In this document: positions 1 through 12,142 of the stretch, piece after piece | Layout of the letters: each line of letters begins with the position of its first letter | Numbering within the stretch: position 1 is the first letter of the stretch | NCBI GenBank assembly: GCA_035578175.1 | Contig: JAQMRL010000008.1 | Location: 63,381,041-63,445,040 of the forward strand | Reading direction: 5' to 3' | Length of the DNA: 64,000 bases | From: Catonia carolina | Taxonomy: Eukaryota; Arthropoda; Insecta; Hemiptera; Achilidae | The notes under the pieces: model-generated | Seen by the model: the letters and a program-made list of their open reading frames with translations, nothing else | Database searches by the model: none | Told to the model about the DNA's origin: nothing | Position numbers and translations under genes: made by a program

Positions 1-770
1 GAACAATATTGACGACAATTTGTAGAGCACCACAAAGGTGATCAATTATATTAGAATGACATATTAAGTTGGGCGCCAAAATTCGGTAGGTTTGGATTGT
101 AACCGCGCGTGGTTTACGCTAGTTGGACGGTCAAATCCCTGATCGATCCGTTCCACGTTGAAAACAAGAGGGTGTCAGAACCACTCCGTTACTCTAGTGG
201 TAGTGGAAGCTAAACAGCCATCACTTAGCTTTCGTTGTTCCAGTAAAACGGCAGCAACTTATGACTTCATTTATATTGCCTGTCAATATTCTGTATTACA
301 TTACTCGTCTTTTTAGTCATGTTTCTGATTTAGTCAGAAAATTAAACGAATCTTTTTTATACATTGATTTTTTGTTAATGTAGTATTTATTATAAAAAAT
401 ATCAAATATTTTGTGTTATTTACTGAAAGCATTTATTATTTTAGAAAGAGAAAATATAATATAAGATACCATATTGTAGTTATCAATCAATCATGTCAAA
501 AAAACAAACTTCAAGATAATTTATCAAACTTATTAATTTTTGTACCAAATCCCGTAAAAAATTGGTTAAAATTCGATTGCTGTAGACGAATTGATTTAAT
601 AAATTTTATTTTTTATAGGGCCTGATTAAATGCCGAATCAATTAATATCAAAAGGTCTCGGATTTGGACCCTGCAAAAGTCTGGAAAATTTTACTAAGCA
701 AAATCACACCGATTCTGAGGGATAATCGACCATAATCATTAATGACAAAGGTTTAATTATGACTAAAAAT

Positions 771-1734
771 CAGGTGTGAAACACTCACACAACTTTCTCT
801 TGCCAATGTAAATAATAACAATATCACTTAATATTAGTGATAAAACATTAGAAAAATACTAACTTCAAAAAAAATAACCTTATTTTAATCATCAGAGATG
901 ACGCTAAATGAAAATCAACTTCAGTTCGGCTTAAAAATACGGAAAATCACTCTTTCACGCTAAGATAGGCTCTGTAGAGAAAAATGATCTGAACTTTTAT
1001 TTATAAAAGTTGTAGATCTTTTAATTTCCTATGATTTTGATTATTACACTATTGTAGTAAAATGCATACTAAGGCCGACATCTTAAAAATCCATTTTTTA
1101 CAGACTTTCATGAAGAAAACCAGAAAATCACTAATTACCGCTAAACTAAGCGTTATACAAAGAAATGTTCAAAATAAAAGTTGTAGATTTTTAATTTGTG
1201 TAAAAATTATTTTATACTCTTTTGCCCTAATAAGCATATTAATGTCGCTATCTTTAAAAAAACCATTTTTTCTACATGAGAACAGCCTCCCCATAAATTT
1301 CAGCAGACATCTATCTATCTCGTAGAACATAAAAAATGTAATAAATGAAAAGATTTTTAAAAAAACATCATAGGAGGCGTTTTTAAGAAAATTGCAACAA
1401 GTTAAAAATTACACGAGTAAACTACTACTTTCAGTTGACCGATTTGATGAAAATATTTTTGTCGGGTCCTTTAGTGGTATCTAATTTAAGTTTTAAGTTT
1501 CAACTTTGTAAAATGTTCCGTTCTTGAGATATTCTGTTCACGCACGCACGCACGCACGCACACACATATACACACGCACGCACGCACGCACAGACCAATC
1601 GCTGAAAACATGTTTTTTTGATTCAGGGGTCTGAAAACGTGTAGGCCTATATCAGGTGAAAACTCGATTTCGAAAAATTGACATGAAAACAATATTTTCC
1701 TTCCTATATTTAGTCATATAGGCAAGAGAAAGCA
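771..1734 (-). repeat. Family A copy A1
   Basis: It starts CAGGTGTGAAACACTCACAC and ends TCATATAGGCAAGAGAAAG, with a CACG/CA microsatellite at 1540-1592. Nearly full length; other copies are A2-A12. Confidence 0.85.
1540..1592. repeat. CACG/CA microsatellite (family A1 core)
   Basis: ACGC repeats interrupted by ACACACATATACACAC. Short ORFs reading CVCVCV across such cores are not genes. Confidence 0.9.
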
Positions 1735-1760
1735 AAAAAGTTTTATTTTTATTCATTTCT

Positions 1761-2155
1761 GCCCATAACGGACAGGTAGAGTGTCAAATTATTTACACTC
1801 ACTCTTTTCGTTGCAAGGCTAAAATAAATAGTTCTATTTCTTATCACATGGTCAGCCAATTAAATGAATGAATTAATTAAGAACAGAAGAGGTAGAGGTG
1901 TAAAAGACACTAATCAGAGGTATCTCCTCTGAAAGTAATGAATTTCATTATACAGCCAGACCCTGCGGTGAATGAAGTGAAGGTGTCATTTGCAGAGTGA
2001 AAAATATGTGCTTTTCAGAGAGCCTGGCATGCTGATAAGCGTACTTTTCCACTCAGTAAGGAAGGCCACCTCACTCCTCGTTTTACCTCCTCGTTTTACT
2101 TAGTAAAACCTCTACAGGGTCAAACCAGCCTTTTGGCTGATAACCTAAACAACAA
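1761..2155 (+). repeat. Family D copy D1
   Basis: It shares with D2-D4 the phrases CTTATCACATGGTCAGCCAA, AATGAATTTCATTATACAG, CAGACCCTG-GGTGAATGAAG and AAACCAGCCTTT. Contains an extra CCTCGTTTTAC duplication. Confidence 0.85.
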
Positions 2156-2596
2156 CATAATTCATTTGGGACGTTTAAAGTAACCAATAAAGAAACACAA
2201 AAGAAAACAATAAAATTCGTAAAAGATTTACAAGAGCATACGATTTACCTAGCACTTTATTATTATAAATGTTGATTGGTATTACAGCCAATAACAGTCC
2301 ACTATACTTGAGAGTATAAAAGCTAAATAAGTAAAAACGGTCTTCGTTTAGTTTCTTTACGAGTCCATAAATTAAACAGAAGATTCGCGCATCCTTGTCT
2401 TATATAAATTCTAAGTTCTATTTAATAGAGCTTCCCTAACAGTTACACCTTTTAATTGGAAGACAACCCACTGTTACATTGGCTTTTCTTATTTCAATTT
2501 AGACTAAATAAATTTCTCTAGATCTAATTTAATACGTTTTACTGATATTTGTACTTACTTTAAGATTCCTACATGTAGTTAAAACTAAAATAAAAA

Positions 2597-3238
2597 TCTG
2601 GTGTGAAAAACTTATACAACTTTCTCTTGCCAGTGCAAAAAATGAACAATATTAGTAATAAAACATTAAAAATAAACAAAAAAATTAATCTCAAAAAATA
2701 TAACCTCATTTTAATCATGAGTGAATGATGCAAAAATAAAATCAACCTGTTAGGCTTAGTAATACGGAAAATCACGCTTTGACGCTAAAGTAGGCTTTGT
2801 AGAGAAAAATGTTATAAACAAAAGTTGTACATCTTTTTATTTTCTATAAATTTTATTATATACTATTTTCGTAAAATTCATACTAAAGCCAAAATCTTTT
2901 AAAAACACATGTTTTTAGAAATTTTAATGAAAAAACCAGAAAATCACTAATTACCGCTAAACCAAGCGATACACAAAAAATGTTTGAAATAAAAGTTGTA
3001 GTTTTTTAATTCTCTACAACTTCTAGACCTATTCTATACACTTTTGCCCTAAAATGCATTTTAAGGTCACAGTCTTAAAAAAAAACATTTTTTTCAACGA
3101 GAGAACCGCTTCCCTAAGAATTTCAGCAGATATGACGCCTACCTTATCTTGTAGAGCATAAAAAGTGCGGTCAATGAGGTGATTTAAAAAAAAGTCGTAG
3201 AAGCCGTTTTTTGAGAAAATTACAAAAAAGTTAAAAAT
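2597..3238 (-). repeat. Family A copy A2, truncated
   Basis: It starts CTGGTGTGAAAAACTTATAC and breaks off in the GAAAATTACAAAAAAGTTAAAAA segment, before the microsatellite, where a LINE reverse-transcriptase fragment begins. Confidence 0.8.
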
Positions 3239-3239
3239 C

Positions 3240-3437
3240 CAAATTCCCACATCCAAATTCATCGCATTAGCTCCAGTTACCAATATTATTTTGTTATTTA
3301 AAATCTTAACACCCCATTTTAAAAAATCCTCCGTCAATTTCCTAATCATATAGTCTACGTCTACATCATATTTGTCAGACGCTACAATAACTTGGTTATC
3401 TGCAAATAGGAGCATATGCATAAAGACATCATCCACA
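3240..3437 (-). pseudogene. LINE reverse-transcriptase fragment with FADN box
   Basis: The minus strand reads MLLFADNQVIVASDKYDVD, YMIRKLTEDFLKWGVKI and NKIILVTGANAMNLDVG. This is the palm region of a non-LTR reverse transcriptase; the catalytic FADD motif is FADN here, which would abolish activity. About 65 codons remain, ending where family A copy A2 begins. On the same strand the frame runs on into family A sequence, which is chance. Confidence 0.75.
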
Positions 3438-3930
3438 GGTATCTCTTACAAAGTCTGTTCGGGTTAAAGAAGTTATCTCTTAAATATATGTCTAATTCAA
3501 CAATAAGAACAAAATTAAACCAAGAACAAATAAAATTTACAAATAATAATATTGTTAAATAATTGTACTAAACTTTTTAGAATATTTAAAAAACATATTT
3601 TTTGATATGATTGGTTTTTAGTGAAAGAAAGCAATTTTCTAAAATATCTAAAACAGTTGTAATTTACTAACAATACTAATTTAATAAAAAAAAATAACAA
3701 TGATGAAATGACTTTCTAAAAAATCCTTCGTTTCTTTAATATTTTTCTCATTTTATTTTTCATTTTCCGTGTTAAAAATGACGGGAGAGATAATTTTCTT
3801 TAGCGCGATTCTTATCTGCCAATTCAACCTTGGCGTTGCCTTTTTATTTACGGCTGAACTGTTCTCCAAACACTTAATTTTTACGATATTTTTTCCTTCA
3901 AATAAAATGAAAAGTAGATATGAAAACAAA

Positions 3931-3986
3931 GTATATAATACATATTATTCTATTCAAAGTATATAATACATATTATTCTATTCAAA
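3931..3986. repeat. 28-bp exact tandem pair
   Basis: GTATATAATACATATTATTC plus TATTCAAA occurs twice without change. Confidence 0.95.
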
Positions 3987-4555
3987 GTATTCATATATAT
4001 TTCAACATTTTGTTCTGTTAAAATATTGTACATTTGGTTGATTCATTCACTCACATTCATTCACTGAAATTAGTGGAGAACAAAACGAAATTCCAGATTA
4101 CAAAACAAAATAACAAAATAAAATTAAAATAACAGTATACATTTTACGTTTTTTTATTGAAATTAAGATATTTTATTTTTCAGGTTCGAAATTTTTTAAT
4201 CGTATTACAATTAACCTAAATACGTACTGTAACACCATTCGACCTCTTTGTCACTTTCTCTTGCCTATATATTCATATAGGAATATATAGAAATCCACCA
4301 ATACCAAAAAAAAATTAAGTTAATTCTTAAGTTAATTAATTAATTCTTATAATTAATTAAGTTAATTTTTAAGTTAATTAGGTTAAATTAATTAAGTTTA
4401 TTCAAATAAGTTTAATAAGTAACGTTTGGAAGGAAAATATTGTTTTCATGTCAATTTTTCGAAATCGAGTTTTCACCGGATTTACACGTTTTAAGGCCCC
4501 TGATCCCAAAAAAACATGTTTTTAGCGATTGGTCTGTGTGTGTTAATGTGTGCGT

Positions 4556-4602
<47 letters not shown>

Positions 4603-4860
4603 CGACGAAATATCTCAAGAACGGAACATCGTATGAACTTCAAACTTGAAACTTAAGTTAGGTACCACTAGAGGACCCGCATGAACATTTTCATCAAAAT
4701 CGGTCTACCGGAAGTAGTAGTTTATTCGTGTAATTTTTCAGTTTTTTGCAATTTTCTCAAAAACGGCTCCTACGATTTTTTAAAAATTGCCTCATTTACT
4801 AAATTTTTTATGCTCTACAAGATTGGGTAGGCGCAATGTCTGCTGTAATTCTTCGGGAGG

Positions 4861-4901
4861 CTGTTTTCTCGTAAAACAATAATTGTTTTACGAGAAAACA
4901 G
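4861..4901. repeat. Perfect palindrome, 20-bp arms, 1-bp centre
   Basis: CTGTTTTCTCGTAAAACAAT, A, then its exact complement. It sits in family A copy A3 where other copies have a single arm. Confidence 0.95.
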
Positions 4902-4902
4902 C

Positions 4903-4931
4903 CTTAAAATAACAATTATTGTTATTTTAAG
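4903..4931. repeat. Perfect palindrome, 14-bp arms, 1-bp centre
   Basis: CTTAAAATAACAAT, T, then its exact complement, starting one base after the previous palindrome. Confidence 0.95.
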
Positions 4932-5224
4932 ATTGTGGCTTTAATATTTTTCTTTCCACAATTCTAAAAATGAGAAGGAAATAAAAGACGCGAAGAAGTT
5001 ATTCTTCTTCAACAGTTTTGTTGACACCTGGTAATAAAACGAAACGGTTAGGTAGATACTAGTGAGACTTTAGTGAAGACGCCGGTGACAGCGATAAGAA
5101 GGCGATTCATTCATAGAAAATTTTGTATTACTGGAATAAGGTAGTTACAGTAAATCAAACATTTCTAGTCATGTAATTAAGCAATATTACAGGTCACATT
5201 TATTTCTTATTGTAACAACTGCTT

Positions 5225-5420
5225 TCAGTTTGTTACGTTGTGTTTCGGTTTTGCTGGCGTTGCTGGTTGTTTTAATTGCTGGTAACTAGATTCTACTGGT
5301 GATGTTAATTTAACTCACCGTCCGGTGGCGCGCTCTATCGTTTTTACGGCGAACTGCGTTCGGCCCTCGCGACGAGCTCCCTTCTCAAGCATGACTAGAC
5401 ACTCTAAGTTGAATTTTCAG
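5225..5420 (+). promoter_or_regulatory. CpG-rich, promoter or first-exon-like stretch
   Basis: This is one of the few stretches with high G+C and many CpGs (GGTGGCGCGCTC, GTTCGGCCCTCGCGACGAG) in an otherwise AT-rich area. It starts with TCAGTT, an insect initiator-like motif, and has ATG at 5391 opening MTRHSKLNF before a GTGAGT donor at 5420. A good acceptor (TTTTCTTCAG, ending 5933) could join it to 5934-6036. Without a recognisable protein this stays speculative. Confidence 0.25.
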
Positions 5421-7068
5421 TGAGTACTGTACCGTGAATATGTAGTAATTCTCATTACGTATTATTTTAAATTTCTAACTTTTGAAAAAGTTAAATAATT
5501 TCTTCTGCCCATTTTATGAAATGGTAAGTTAATTTTCTTTTCTTAGTATTCCGAGAGCTGGGAATTTATCACGAGTTGTTTAAAATTATGTTTTTGTAAA
5601 AGAAACCTACGCTGTGTTTGTGCTTGCTTTTCCTGATTACTGGATACGATTTCGATCCATCTAAAACTAATTTTTTTTATTTTATTGTAATCGATGTAAT
5701 GTTTTCTAATTGGAAAATTGTTTTTGCAATAGTAATTGCTTATTCAAAATTTGTCTAGATCTTTTAAGGCTTTATAATTGTATATCGCAACTCGTGTTAA
5801 ATCTCTTTTCTTTAAATTCATAACCTTGTTATATTTTATTCAATTATTTTGTATTACTTATGCGTTTGTGCTGTTGTTTAAGATCGTTGCTTATTTTGCT
5901 TATTATTAACACACGCTTGATCTTTTCTTCAGGGTTCGAGTCCGGGAACGGAATCATCCGTTCAATAACCATATCATTATCCATAATCAGCTTAGTACAT
6001 GGATGTTCGATTCCCGAACATGACAAAATGTTCACCTAGTCTGTATCCTGTAATTTGATGTCCGGTGTTTCCTGGTTATTTGATGCCCAGAGTGATTCTG
6101 AATCTAATTTGGATGTTGGTTTTCATCAATGATCTTCCTAGATCGGCACATGCGTTTGTAATACTGCAAAAATGTGTTAACAACTATGGGTATGTTTCAC
6201 CATTTTATTTTATTATGTGAGGACTTCATCTGTCTACCTAAAGTGTTTTGTGGCGACCGATGCATTTTCTTTTGGAAATAAGATCACATCCGAATTTGGA
6301 TCCATTTCAGTAACTACATGTTTTGAGCAGGAAAATTTATGATTTACAAGTAACCTGTTTTAAGTGCATTTCACGTTAATTCTTTTGCTGAAATAAGCAA
6401 CCAGGAACTTTTTTTTTTAAATTGAATTTAAATTCTTTATTTGCATAATATGATGAAAATAATTTCTTATTTCACTCTCATTTAAGTATCCAATTTAAAT
6501 CTGTGTACTAATTTTTTTACTAAAAAATTTTAAAGATAAATTTAAAGTAACATTTGAATCTTTCACTATTACTTCTGTTACACCTTACTGTAAAGGTCAA
6601 TTATTTATTTTATTTTATTTTTTTTTTTTTTGGGGAATTCTAAGAATTATAATGATGAAATATGTTTATAAAAGGCTGCTAGCATGCTAAACAAAATTAA
6701 TTAAAATAAAATATTTGGCCATTAATTTACTATGTTCAGTTGTTCATTGCATGAACATACATATATATATTGTATTTAATATTTATTTTCTGCTAAAAAA
6801 AAAAAAATTTATAAAATTTACCACAGAAAATATCTAGTCTGGATCTAATTTTTGTATAAAAAATTTTCAGTCATTTAAGGTTGAATTACATTGTTTAATT
6901 TTGCTGTTAACTATATATTTATTTCTGGTTTTTAAAATTAAATAATTTTTACCATTTTACTTTAGATTTATTTCATTTGTGCAGCGAATCACCCGAGTAT
7001 TTGTTTTTGCTTCCTTAACTTGTTTTTTTATGTTTTGTTAACACCCTTTACCAACTTGTCGCTTTTGT

Positions 7069-7302
7069 TTGCCGTATGTGTTGTCGGCGGCGATAAGGGG
7101 GTGTTACATTATGAAGAAAACATTTTCTCGGAATAAACCGCAGCTTACAAAATATATGTACGAACTGCTCGGTAGTGAAATGTACGAACAGTGTCTCACT
7201 GTTGAGGTTGCCACAACTGTCAAATTTTCACTTCCCTTTCTCACAGCCCAACCATACGGAAAAGGCAATCTCGTGACTTCAGTATCTATATCTGGTGTTT
7301 AA
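7069..7302 (+). CDS. Unrecognised ORF, possible exon
   Basis: The 77-codon frame includes MKKTFSRNKPQLTKYMYELL and VEVATTVKFSLPFLTAQPYG. Codon use is less AT-biased than the flanks. It lies about 1.6 kb past the CpG-rich stretch on the same strand. I recognise no family and find no clear flanking splice sites; it may be a lost gene, an exon or part of a transposon. Confidence 0.2.
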   Translation: MPYVLSAAIRGCYIMKKTFSRNKPQLTKYMYELLGSEMYEQCLTVEVATTVKFSLPFLTAQPYGKGNLVTSVSISGV

Positions 7303-7399
7303 AAATACGACACGTCCCATCCTAGGACATCGAAAACCACAATTGAATAGTTCAGTTTTATAATATGTTTTTCCTCGTAAAGGGCTAACTTTTGATCAC

Positions 7400-7890
7400 G
7401 TGAGGTAACTTAAAACTTTTCTGGAAGCTCTTTTTGTAGTCTACATTATCGACATTTGCTCATTGTAGGTTTTTCCTTTTCTTCTGTCCACTCGGTATTT
7501 TTTGTGCTTCATGGAAGCCCTTACAGTCCGTAATTAGTTGTCTGAATTTCGTTTGTTTCATTGTCGGTTTATTCCGATTTTCTCAATATCCTTTCTGATT
7601 TCTTTAAACCATTTATCCGACACCTTTGGTCTTTTTTTTAGTGACTTAAAAATTTGTTTTGTCAACTGGTTGTCATCCATTCTATTGGGTCCGTAAAATT
7701 TAAGTCTTCTTTTTCTAACCGTTTCCATTAATCGTTCATTTTCCGTATACAATAATTCTTCTTGACCTCGTAACCTATATTGTCCGTCTGCTATCTTCGG
7801 ACCCATTATCTAGCAGAATATCTTTGTCTAAAAGTTCTCTGCTTCTCTTAGACCAGGCTTTCCGGTCATTCTAAGGCACTCTCTCATGTA
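7400..7890 (-). pseudogene. LINE C-terminal remnant
   Basis: Minus strand, with breaks: ECLRMTGKPGLREAENF, then GPKIADGQYRLRGQEELLYT, RKRRLKFYGPNRMDDNQLTK, KWFKEIRKDIEKIGINRQ. RKRRLKFYGHILRM-like and MDDNRLTKRIF motifs mark the tail of a non-LTR RT polyprotein downstream of the RT core. Several stops and shifts make it non-functional. Confidence 0.7.
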
Positions 7891-8010
7891 CCGACACACA
7901 AGTATTATCACAGCATCATATTTTAATCTAGTGTACAATTATCATATACCATATGTAGAATATTTTTGGAAAATAAATTATGATTAATAATACGAAAAAG
8001 TATGGTTTCA

Positions 8011-8258
8011 TTAGGAACTGTACACCCCTACCAGTACAACTGCACGGACAACCATCCAATTTGATCGCCGCTTTTCCTGTACTACTGGCTTAAAGTAAAA
8101 AAATGTGAATTTTAACAGTGATCTTCAGAACAGATTATGTACGGCTGTCAGCTGGTCACCATTCAAAGTTTCTTGCCTAGTTGGTGTTACTTAACAATTA
8201 TGATAAATTTCTACCATCACGCTGACTAGGCTGGTCCGAAGGCCTTGCGATTAAAAAT
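8011..8258 (-). repeat. Family E copy E1
   Basis: It is the complement of E2: GGCTGTCAGCTGGTCACCAT, CTAGTTGGTGTTACTTAAC, GGCTGGTCCGAAGGCC. Confidence 0.75.
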
Positions 8259-9118
8259 ATAAATTTATTGAAGCATTCATAAACTTTTATTGTTTTTAAA
8301 TAATTTATTTGAAATTGATTTTTTCGACATTGAGTTAGTGACGCGAATATTTTCAATATAGTAATTTAAATGAATGTAATGACGTATTAATATTTATAGA
8401 ACACGGTTACATTAATAAAAATGGTTTTGTTGGATTCCCATATTCAATTACATTCTAATTTCAGAGTACTCTTATAACCATTCTGCTATATCTACGATCT
8501 AATAATAAAATTTTACTACCGCTATACGGTGGTAGTACTTAAAATTGGATTGTTTCCTTAGTAAACGCTTATTGCTAAAACTTTGTTACCTTTTTCAACA
8601 TCTGAAAAATCAATGAATAAGTTATTATTACAATGATTTTCTGCAATAATCTATTCATACTTGTATAAAAGCGAAATACCACCCACCCACTCACGATCAC
8701 GAAATCACCTGTACTACAAGAGTTAGAAACTTAGGGTTCCTATGACTTTTTTCATTTCAATATGGTATCCATTAAACTATCAATATTATCTCAGTTGTGG
8801 CAAATTACAACAAAACCGACATAAACACACATTTGGATTCTGGGGTGTGTAAACTTAAGAAAGAGTTAAGTAAAAAACGACAAAATAACAATTAAAAAGA
8901 GAAAGTATCATGTATAAGACAAAATCATTTAACATGGTCCTTAGCAGTCTGGAATGATAAAATAAGAAAACGTAATTTAGAAAAATTATTATTTTTAAAA
9001 TGTCTACTGTAAGCATAAAATAACCGTTAACAAAAATTAAGATTTCTACTAATCTAAATCCCAATACTGCACTTTTCCCCTTAGGCATCAGTAAAGCCCA
9101 ATTTTGTTTATTTAATAA
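8259..9118. other. AT-rich, no gene seen
   Basis: Only short frames with leucine/phenylalanine-rich translations of AT-rich DNA; no repeat shared with the rest of the window. Confidence 0.6.
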
Positions 9119-9530
9119 TTGTTGTTTAGGTCTACGGCCGAAAGGCTGGTTAGAACCTCTAGAGGTTTTATTAAGTAAAACAAGGAGTGAGGTGGTTTAC
9201 TATTGCCTTCCTCACTGAGTTGAAAGAGTACACTTATCAGCATGCTGGGCCCTCCGAAAAGCATCTACTTTCCACCCTGCAAATGACACCTTCACTTCAT
9301 TCACCACAGGGTCTGGCTGTATACTGAAATTCATAACTCTCAGAATAGATAAGTGTCTATGATAAGTGTAATGATAAGTGTCTTTTAAACCTCTACCTCT
9401 TTTGAGCCTGAATAATTCAGTCACACAATTGTATGACAATGTAATAAGAAACAGAACTATTTTTTATAGCCCTGGAACCAACAGATCGAGTGCAATTAAT
9501 TTAACACTCCACCTGCCCGTTACGGGTATT
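9119..9530 (-). repeat. Family D copy D2
   Basis: Reverse orientation, from TTGTTTAGGTCTACGGCCG to CTCCACCTGCCCGTTACGGG. The longest readable stretch is NFSIQPDPVVNEVKVSFAGW, KVDAFRRAQHADK. Confidence 0.85.
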
Positions 9531-9963
9531 TTAATAATATGCCGATAGTACAAAAAAAACAATACGATATTTAGGTCTGCATTTGAACAGACGTTTTTAG
9601 ATACATGGGCATTAGAATATCAACATAACAAAAATAAAACACGAAATTAAAACGCGGATCAATAAAATGAATTTAGACCAACCAAAACAAAATTATTTGT
9701 ATAATTCTACAATGCCACTTTTATGTAAAAAAAACAGTACTCTTCATAATTATTTACAACTCCCATGGGTGTCTGATCTGGTTAAAACATTTTACATAAT
9801 TTTCAAAAAATATTTGACTCGAACAAATAAATATAATATACGAATAATAAGCACATGGTATGTACCAGGTCACCCTGTGAGAAGGCTTAAAAACCAGTAA
9901 CCATGAGATCTTCTTGAATAAATTCAATGAGAAGGTTAATCAAAATGACTGTTAGATTCATCA

Positions 9964-10195
9964 AATGGCCTTCGGGCCAGCCCAATCAGTCAGCTGATAA
10001 AAAGTCGCTATTATTTGTTAAGTAACACTAGTTGGGCAAGCGACATCGTATGGTGACCAGCTGACAGCCATTCCTGAACAAACTCCACTGGGAGTCCCTG
10101 TTCAAAAATTCATACCGAATCACGTCAAAAAATACAGCAAAGAGCAGCGATCAAATTGGGTGGTTGTCAATAAAGTACAGTTCCCGATAACAAGT
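9964..10195 (+). repeat. Family E copy E2
   Basis: GGCCTTCGGGCCAGCCCAAT starts it, then GTAACACTAGTTGGGCAAGC, GACCAGCTGACAGCC and CAGTTCCCGATAACA. No coding signal; probably a non-autonomous element. A SINE-A copy begins directly after it. Confidence 0.8.
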
Positions 10196-10224
10196 AAAAG
10201 CTACAAAAAAAGATTTGTCAATTG

Positions 10225-10690
10225 AAGAGGTAAAATCGTCACCGCGAATCAGCTGTTTAAGAGATGATTTTCGGAGACGAAGGATCCGTGGCTTAAATCC
10301 TAGAAAATGTACCTTTAAAAGTCTAGTAAATTTCTTTAGTAAAATCTGAAAACTCCTAGAAGATCGTAGGAAATCCTAGAAACCTCTTGGTAAAATCCTA
10401 GAAATCCTTGTAAAAGTATATGGTAGGTAGTAAGGTTACAGGTAATAAGGTACTAGTAAAGGTACTTTTTTAGGTACGTTTAAACGTATTTAAATACTAG
10501 ACAGTGATTACCAGTGTACTTTAATGGTTGGGGTTCAATTAACCATACTCTCTCAGGAATGGTCGGCCTGAGTTTGAACAAAACTGTACATCATTTACAC
10601 GTCATACATATAATCCTTATCTCATTGAGTCATGAAGTTTCTTATTTTTCTTAAATTGAAAATATTGCAACGTACATTCATTAGGGTTTA
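10225..10690 (+). mobile_element. SINE-A, expanded copy
   Basis: The head AGAGGTAAAATCGTCACCGC and body CTAGACAGTGATTACCAGTG, CAACGTACATTCATTAGGG are present. Between them, 10300-10480 holds several imperfect repeats of AAATCCTAGAAA, an expansion absent from other copies. Confidence 0.75.
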
Positions 10691-11698
10691 AAAAATCTAA
10701 AACTATCTTCGTATTATACAAAAATTATTGTTTGAAATTTGTTTTTAAATAAAAATATTTTTTGAATAGTTCACTTCTTTGTCTAGTTTGCTGCCACTCT
10801 TCCATGGATATGGATGCAAAAATAACTGAAATTGTAAGCTCTTAAAAAATGTTAATATTTACACATTTTTATTTCTTTAACCATCAACACCACGTTAACT
10901 GCTTAAGTTATGTTTGTTTATTTCATTGTAATGTGATACTTATTGAAATTCGACAACCTAACAACCGATTAGTTGTAAATTGTAATAGTGAAAACAATAA
11001 TAAATAAATAAAAATTATACATAGGTTACCGATTGTATTGATTTTTTAAAACCACAGTATCATTAACGACTGTTTTGGATTGCGAAACATTATAAAATTT
11101 AGTACTGTATGGAAATTCTTTACGCCATAAATCAAACTCGGCACCTTTAGCTTATCAATCGTCACCAACTGAGCTACAAAAACATCCTTAGCGTTTTTAA
11201 TAGAAATAATTTATCTTCAAAATTATTCGGTAAACCATTAATCATTTCCAAGAAATAAACCTTTCTTTTCCTCATATTTTTTATCATTGTAGAGCATTAC
11301 AAAACATGCTGACGTATGTAGAATTATATGGATGCAACTTTTCTGCATCTAAAGTAGAAAAGCTTTAATAAAAAAGGAAAAGTGTGCAAGGTAGCAGATA
11401 GAGAGAGGAAAGTTGTGGGTAGGAATTAAAGAGCGTTAAAATGTTGAGTGGCTAAGAAGCGATTAAAAATATCTAAATAGAGTGCGAAAGGAGTTGAGTG
11501 GAAATAAATTACTTAAACGCTTTATTGTTATTAATTATTTTTGGTTAAGATAAAAATTCGTTTATTTGTTTATTTACACTAACTTTAAAGCCTTTTAAAC
11601 AATAAATTTAAATGTTTCAAATCAATTAGCTATATAAATATTACTTTAAAATGTTTGTACAGTTCACTTAAATCTATAACATAATACTGGGTGTCTCA
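10691..11698. other. AT-rich, no gene seen
   Basis: A purine-rich stretch (GATAGAGAGAGGAAAGTTG) lies near 11397; otherwise nothing stands out. Confidence 0.6.
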
Positions 11699-11840
11699 AA
11701 TACTATTTTATATTAAATCAAAAACAATTTGTCAGCCATCTTGGATCCACCATCTTAAATGTAACTTTATTTTTTTAAATAAAAAGGTGAGCATATGGCA
11801 CATGATGTCAATGTGAAATTTTAAGACAATTTGAATGTTG
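11699..11840 (+). repeat. Family G copy 1
   Basis: AATACTATTTTATATTAAAT, TTTGTCAGCCATCTTGGATC and TGTAACTTTATTTTTT recur at 12021-12135. Confidence 0.7.
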
Positions 11841-12020
11841 AAAACCACACATCGATACCATAAACGGTTTGGAAGATATTTGCCTTTCTTTAAATTTCAG
11901 CAACACCTTATTGAATGTCGTGTGTTATTACTTAGGATGGGTGAAAGTCCGAGAACGGCTTAATATTTAAATGTAAGGAAAATGTCAAGGTATATGCAAA
12001 TGTGAACTTAACTCGAATAC

Positions 12021-12135
12021 AAATACTATTTTATGATGAATCCAAACATTTTGTCCGCCTTCTTGAATTTAACTTTACTTTTTATACGGGAAGGAGGTCA
12101 TATGATACATTATTTTAAACCAAAATTTCAAGACA
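12021..12135 (+). repeat. Family G copy 2
   Basis: AATACTATTTTATGATGAAT, TTTGTCCGCCTTCTTG, TAACTTTACTTTTTATA and GGTCATATGATACAT. It abuts family A fragment A4. Confidence 0.7.
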
Positions 12136-12142
12136 ATAGTTT

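Larger units (their letters stand above)
4250..4947 (+). repeat. Family A copy A3 with TG core and palindromes
   Basis: It starts ACTTTCTCTTGCCTATATA, is interrupted at about 4290-4430 by TTAATTAAG-rich DNA, resumes AAATATTGTTTTCATG, holds a TG tract at 4558-4602 and ends in two back-to-back perfect palindromes (4861-4931). Confidence 0.85.

Noticed and set aside
5934..5960. tRNA B-box GGTTCGAGTCC
   Set aside because: No A-box or clover-leaf partner upstream; it may be a SINE scrap or an exon start.
9667..9900. 77-codon ORF
   Set aside because: Low-complexity AT-rich translation, no motif, no flanking splice or start context.
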